Below are positions 20,901-25,597 of a DNA stretch of 25,597 nucleotides, one piece after another. The notes beneath the pieces were generated by a model that was given only the letters and a program-made list of their open reading frames with translations, had not been told where the DNA came from and did no database searches. Positions within the stretch are counted from its first letter, which is position 1; the number at the start of each line of letters is the position of its first letter. Source of the DNA: Eimeria necatrix (Eukaryota; Apicomplexa; Conoidasida; Eucoccidiorida; Eimeriidae); assembly GCF_000499385.1 (NCBI RefSeq), contig NW_013654396.1, forward strand, positions 1-25,597, read 5' to 3'. Position numbers and translations under genes: made by a program.

Positions 20901-21666
20901 TTGGTGTTGCAGTATCCAGATAGAACATGGCATACGAAGCCGAAATCAGCTACACAAAACAACACAAGCACTTTTTGCGCGCATTGTTTTTTTCGATTAC
21001 CAGAGAATCCTTAGTTTGCGCTATGCTGCAGCATAATGCCGTACAAGTTACTTACATGTGACAAGTAACCTGAACTCAAGTTAAGGACTCCAACACCAGC
21101 TAATTTCATCGCACTTTCTGAAGGCATGATGCCGTGCGTCATTTCTGAAGACCTATAGTGCATGATGAGTAAAATATTCCAAAAAATATATCAATATGTC
21201 CAATAAAATCAGCATCAAAAAGTCCACTTGACAGCAAACCATACTCCAGACACATTATGGCAAAAGCCCAAACGCTTGAGGGTGCGTCAATAAGCTTCCA
21301 CATGCTGCTTCAGAGTAGAAAGGTCAACACATATCAGAGATTGCCACTAATAGCCTCCTGCTAAGCACAGGTGTTGGCATTTGTTACTGCAGAAACGAAG
21401 ACCTGATTCACGGTCTCAGGCCTCTAGTTCCTGTTAATCCAGTCATGCTAAGGCGGTTTCATAGTCTCGAAAAGTTTTCCGGGGCAAGCAGTACAAACGC
21501 ATGTCCTACACGTTACGCATCCATCTCCATAGACCTGAGCAGTTTTGTCCGTACGTGTATAATATCGCGTGCAAGCCAGTGAGCTGGAGATCCTTGCCCG
21601 GCAAGCAACTGCACGTGCAATGCCCAAGGCAATCAAAATGCTAATTCTCATAAGAAGCCTTCTGTA
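17922..21666. other. Long stretch without a recognised gene
   Basis: This is the largest empty part of the window. Scattered frames of 60-93 codons exist on both strands (18701-18504 minus, 18737-18922 plus, 19749-19468 minus, 20729-20923 plus). The last starts with an ATG and reads plausibly (64 aa), but no domain is recognised. I found no internal repeats. A weak palindrome (GTTACTT/AAGTAAC) lies near 21050. Confidence 0.55.
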
Positions 21667-21690
21667 GAATTGAAACGTCAGTTTCAATTC
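21667..21690. repeat. Perfect hairpin, 10-bp arms and 4-base loop
   Basis: GAATTGAAAC at 21667-21676 pairs perfectly with GTTTCAATTC at 21681-21690 around GTCA. It is the tightest perfect hairpin I noticed in the window. No T-run follows, so it does not look like a bacterial terminator. It could be a protein-binding palindrome or chance. Confidence 0.9.
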
Positions 21691-22548
21691 AACAAATACA
21701 AGTGGCTTGAACTTGCACCTGTTACCTTCGAAACGCTTGGTATCTCATACCTTTAGAAAGTCGGAATACACAACCTCTGAATGACATGACAGTATAGCAC
21801 GAGAGTGCGTCGCCTGTCTGCACCTCTTCTATACGCCAGAAGTATCACACGGCAACAAGAAATTTTGCTTCACCTCAGCTATTAGCTGGCATGTTACACC
21901 GATGCGCGCACTCGCTGCAACCATGTGCACTTCATACGCGAAGACAGATGTTCATATATGTGAAAGAAAGCAACAACGTTCAAAATTGAAGGGCAAATAC
22001 ACTGACACATGACTCTATGCTGCGCTCCTAGCAAAACAAATGCGAACATTTGGCACAGGTGATATTCACTGTGAAGCTTTGTAGCCCAATCACAAGCCGC
22101 AACAACAAATGCAACTTGGCTTGCACTACTGTACCGTGAAATATATTTCTGATATATTATCTGTAGCATTGAACTTCAAAGGATTACGGTGCGGCCAAAT
22201 CCAGGCACAGATCTGACAGACAGTTTAAGAGGCTTACTGTACACAAGTCACAGATGTACTCAGTGTGGCCAAAATTTAAATAATGACAAAACCAACGGCG
22301 CACAATTAGTAGCAGTAGTGAGCTGAGTACTGCCGCCCAGCGACTTTTAGCACGTCCGACATGCCAGATAAAAAACGAATGGAAATGTTGCGAAAAACGT
22401 GATTTGCTGGAAAAACATTCTTTAGCTATCATACGGTTAGCACTAGGCATATATCTCCTTGCAGTATCACCGCTGCTCAGCGCAAGCCCTTTCTGACATG
22501 CGCACAGATGAACTCGCACTCAGCCTTCCCCGCAGTGTGGTGAAGAGC
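21691..22548. other. No recognised gene
   Basis: Two minus-strand frames (22169-21894 and 22519-22184) are open, with no recognisable product. Confidence 0.5.
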
Positions 22549-22582
22549 CATACGATATCAGCACCCATACGATATCAGCACC
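22549..22582 (+). repeat. 17-bp perfect tandem duplication
   Basis: CATACGATATCAGCACC occurs twice in a row with no mismatch. Two units only. Seventeen is not a multiple of three, so it shifts any frame crossing it. Confidence 0.97.
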
Positions 22583-23871
22583 CACATCATACTGCAAGGA
22601 CACGGAATCCTCCAAAATTTCGTGTTTTGCCATCTGTCCCGTGCTGCATATGAAGAAACGTCCGAACCAACTCCATATTATGGAATCGCTTCTACAAGCA
22701 CTTATTACACCTAAACCTTTTTATCATACCTCCTGCAGATCTCAAACACGAAGAGACACCCTATTGTTGAGAGCGAAGCCATAGATTAGCCTTACTAGCC
22801 TACACAGCAAGGCGTTCTGCTATGATATAGGCCTGTGGACCCAAAAAGCGTTTTCAAAGCAAAGGGACATGCAAAAATCGACACCCTCGTGCGCAGGCTT
22901 CCGAAGCAACAAACCTGCAGTGTTAAAAGCCTAAAATGTCCAATTGCTCTTGCTACTTGTGGGCTGCAATTGTGGCAGGAGAAGCGTTCTATAGCGAAAG
23001 AACGTTATGTATACAAAATGGAAGTAAGAAACGAAAACGAAAGCTCAGAGTATCAATAGTTGCTAGCTTTAAGAAGCTATCAGAGCTAAAGTGCGTTGTG
23101 ACCGCCATTATTCTCGAATGTATACACGTAGTCTTCCAACCATCAGGCATGGCCGCATACAACCTTCCTGTAAATATTGAGAAGTTATGAGCCTTCCGAC
23201 TAGCTGCAAGGTGGCTTGCAGCTCTACCGCACTATCTGCCAAATTCAAAACCCAGGAGGATTCCCCTGTCTTCTTTTTTCCGATTTTCACGATCCCGAAG
23301 TAATGCTAAACTTCCACACGCTGCCCAGACTAAAATTGAGCTACTGTGAGTTTACGCTCCTTTGCACTCAACAAACTACTGCAGATAAAACAGAAGAGTT
23401 CAACTTTGGGAAAGTGTGAGCGTTATCATCGAGGCAAAGTCTTCGTCAAAGATCGCATAAGTGAGATTGGTGTGCTGCTGGTTACACGCAACACGGAACA
23501 CTGCAATCAGGCTCAGTCATCTAGCTAGTTTTAGCAATAGGTTTTGGTGCCTGGTTGATTGAGCTCGAATCAGCGTCGTGCAGCGTCCACCAAGCTAGAA
23601 GAGAAGCCCTGCCTTTGAAATCAAGATGCTACAGAAGCTCAAAACTAAAACAAGCCTGAAAGCGTGCCACAAGCAAATCCTCCATAGCATTTAGTTTTGT
23701 GCCAAGTGGCATCTGCAAATTTTCAAATCAATTCTGCTAAGAAACTCATTATCACTCTCGCACCTGACTATTTTTCGCTGTGTGGATTACAAGGCTTTTG
23801 AACCAGTTGGCACAAGTCTTTGCAGTGCGCAGTTCATATCTGCTATAAACACGCTAGCTCAGTCAACTTAG
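22583..23871. other. No recognised gene; overlapping plus-strand frames
   Basis: Plus frames at 22835-23059 (GTG start, Lys-rich) and 22936-23190 (ATG start, 84 aa, with a basic KKRKRK cluster) overlap in different frames. Further plus frames lie at 23216-23419 and 23346-23528. They could be exon pieces, but I found no consistent splice sites and no known domain. Confidence 0.45.
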
Positions 23872-24117
23872 AAGAATGCACCCTGCACACATCGCCGCCT
23901 TCCACAGCTAACGGAAAAATGCAACTGCTTGCATGGCATACAAGACGGAATAGTCAGGGACACTAGGCGAGACCTGTGCAGTCTTGCGAACTTTCTGCAA
24001 AAGAGGAAGCAATTGAAAGGCGATGATGTTACAGCTTCAATAAAAACACCACCTGTGCTAGAAAACTGTTTTCAATTGCAAACAAGCCTAGAACAAGTTG
24101 AAGAAGTCATCGCATAG
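23872..24117 (+). CDS. Candidate exon or small open frame, unknown function
   Basis: This is an 81-codon open stretch after the TAG at 23869-23871, ending at TAG 24115-24117, with no ATG near its start. The N-terminal part has several Cys. The C-terminal half is Lys/Glu/Gln-rich and looks helical (SLEQVEEVIA). No family is recognised. The lack of an ATG means that, if real, it would be an internal or terminal exon or a broken gene. Confidence 0.18.
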   Translation, partial: KNAPCTHRRLPQLTEKCNCLHGIQDGIVRDTRRDLCSLANFLQKRKQLKGDDVTASIKTPPVLENCFQLQTSLEQVEEVIA

Positions 24118-25597
24118 CAAAAATATTCTTGTTAATGCATGCAAGGTTACGAGCAATGTTTCTCCACGCTTACGTTCGTTCGCTGCAAGGACACCCAACG
24201 GTCACTGCGAATGGCTATCGCACAAAGCTCTAGTGTCGACTCCGGCGGAGGTTTCTGAGCGAATACTTCGTGTGCATTTATTGCAGATACAACTACAAGC
24301 AGTGTGTTTTTGACGTGAAACTCAATCAGCCAGGGAACGCAAGTTCCACGCACTCATGATTTCAATATACACTGATTTGCGCTGAAAGAACACTACAGGC
24401 CAATTCAGCGTTCCCTATCATTTACTCATGCCCAAAAAAATTCAAGGATCGCCTTAAAAACAATCGTAGCAAACGTGTACACTCCATACTAGCAAGGGCA
24501 ACAATTACTCAAAGCGGCGCGTCGTGAATAAAACGTTGTTTGTAAATAAAAAACAATCCGCCTCACAGTGGTCACGTTCACGGAAGGCTGAAACGCAAAT
24601 TACTCAAACTTCGTCGAAGACGCTTTGCAGACGAGACGGTTAACAACAGGCCCAACTGACTTTCTACGGTGCAACAACCTGTCACGAAGATCTGGAATCC
24701 AATTAAAATTTTTAACACAAGTGGCGGTGCGCCTCGTACATTCCTGGCGCCTTTACCTTAGCGCATCACACAAGAGCATACCCACCACCAGAATGATGAA
24801 GGCATATACTCTTTCCCAGCATGCCCAACATCGCAGTACGCAGTTATTGTGTATCAGATGCACAGCGCGCCGACGCAGCATTCGGCAGTATCAAATAATG
24901 CAACATTGACGGCCGAGGAACTGCTTCGCATGCACGCGTCGCAACACGCAGCGTGCAGAAACACCTTCTCGACACCCACGACGTAGTACCGAAAAGAACG
25001 TTTGAGTGAAAAAACTCACCTAAGGTAACGCGGTAACTGTAACTGAGAAAGCAGTCCACATAAGCATCCTCATGTTCGCAAATGTGAGCAGGAACAGGAC
25101 TCAAACTGCGCCGTGAATTTTGTTACACCAAGCGAACCACTACCTCGCCGGTTTTGTCAAACTGACTTCCTGAGGTCGTTGCCGCAGCTTTCATGCGTAA
25201 TTGCAATGGCCTGCTAGCAAAAGTGACTCAAAGGGGCAGCTCATGTAGATGTGTACGCCGCGCAGCCGCTGGCATTGCAGAAAACTAACACGCGACTGTA
25301 CAGGTCAACCATTGTACGGGACTCGACTCAAGCAAAGCCGTGCGGCAGGCTGCTTGTCGTGAGGTCATGCACTGCTCCGCAAGGCAAGGTGCCTGCGAAA
25401 TCTTCATTGCACGACCTCAAAGACGCTGTACGAACTCCACTGCGGCTCTTATCTGTCACATTATGTGCAGCAAGGTCGCCTGACGCCACGCCCAAACGTT
25501 GACGGATAGCCCATCTTGTCTGCATTGAAACCGTGTTTACCTTGTGCAGCTTTCGTAAAGACCGTAGCACAGAGTGCGGTGTCGACACATGCATGCA
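24118..25597. other. No recognised gene to the window end
   Basis: Plus frames at 24098-24313, 24625-24909 and 25251-25502 and minus frames over the same DNA are open. The last plus frame is basic and proline/alanine-containing. None is identifiable. The window ends in two short palindromes, GTGTCGACAC and TGCATGCA. Confidence 0.45.
25360..25419. repeat. Imperfect 15-bp inverted repeat with 30-base spacer
   Basis: TGAGGTCATGCACTG at 25360-25374 pairs with 25405-25419 at 13 of 15 positions. It could form a stem in RNA or be a binding site for a paired protein. Nothing else in the surroundings supports a function. Confidence 0.7.

Noticed and set aside
22549..22582. Short repeat array or CRISPR
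   Set aside because: Only two 17-bp units in tandem without spacers, best explained by slippage.

Overview
This window looks like eukaryotic nuclear DNA with few or no intact genes. I could not identify the organism. Three things point to a eukaryote. Only one open frame exceeds about 155 codons. No protein family, tRNA, rRNA or bacterial operon could be recognised. Most of the length is unique sequence carrying old, diverged local duplications. CpG is not obviously depleted, and there are almost no microsatellites (the longest homopolymer I saw is 8 T, near 15559). The palindrome GCATGC is over-represented: about 20 copies by eye against roughly 6 expected. This is an impression of sequence style and does not identify the organism.

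Layout. The left edge (1-309) is a perfect 60-bp inverted repeat around a 189-bp spacer, flush with base 1. From about 100 to 2200 the plus strand is rich in A and C, and stop codons are rare on both strands. The longest frame is here (177-1310 from an ATG, 377 aa). Competing overlapping frames on the minus strand tile 165-2599. After that come three pairs of diverged segmental duplicates: A at 2591-3080 and 7141-7800, B at 10760-11150 and 12150-12505, and C at 15960-16601 and 17277-17921. There is also a recent 86-bp tandem duplication at 13931-14102 and several small hairpins and short tandem repeats.

Between these lie scattered open frames of 43-110 codons: 3659-4481 minus, 5694-5921, 8436-9013, 10471-10722, 15274-15534 and 23872-24117, all plus unless stated. 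Their translations look protein-like, but none matches a family I know. They could be exons, remnants or chance.

The best-supported content is repeats and duplications. In duplicates B and C the reading frames look shared, but the changes I checked in B fall about equally on all three codon positions. Indels or in-frame stops break the homologous frames in A and C. I therefore read the duplicates as non-coding or pseudogenic. I found no coherent gene system. Unexplained signals that merit computation are the strand-asymmetric left end, the 30-nt invariant core in duplicate B, and the flush inverted repeat at the window edge.
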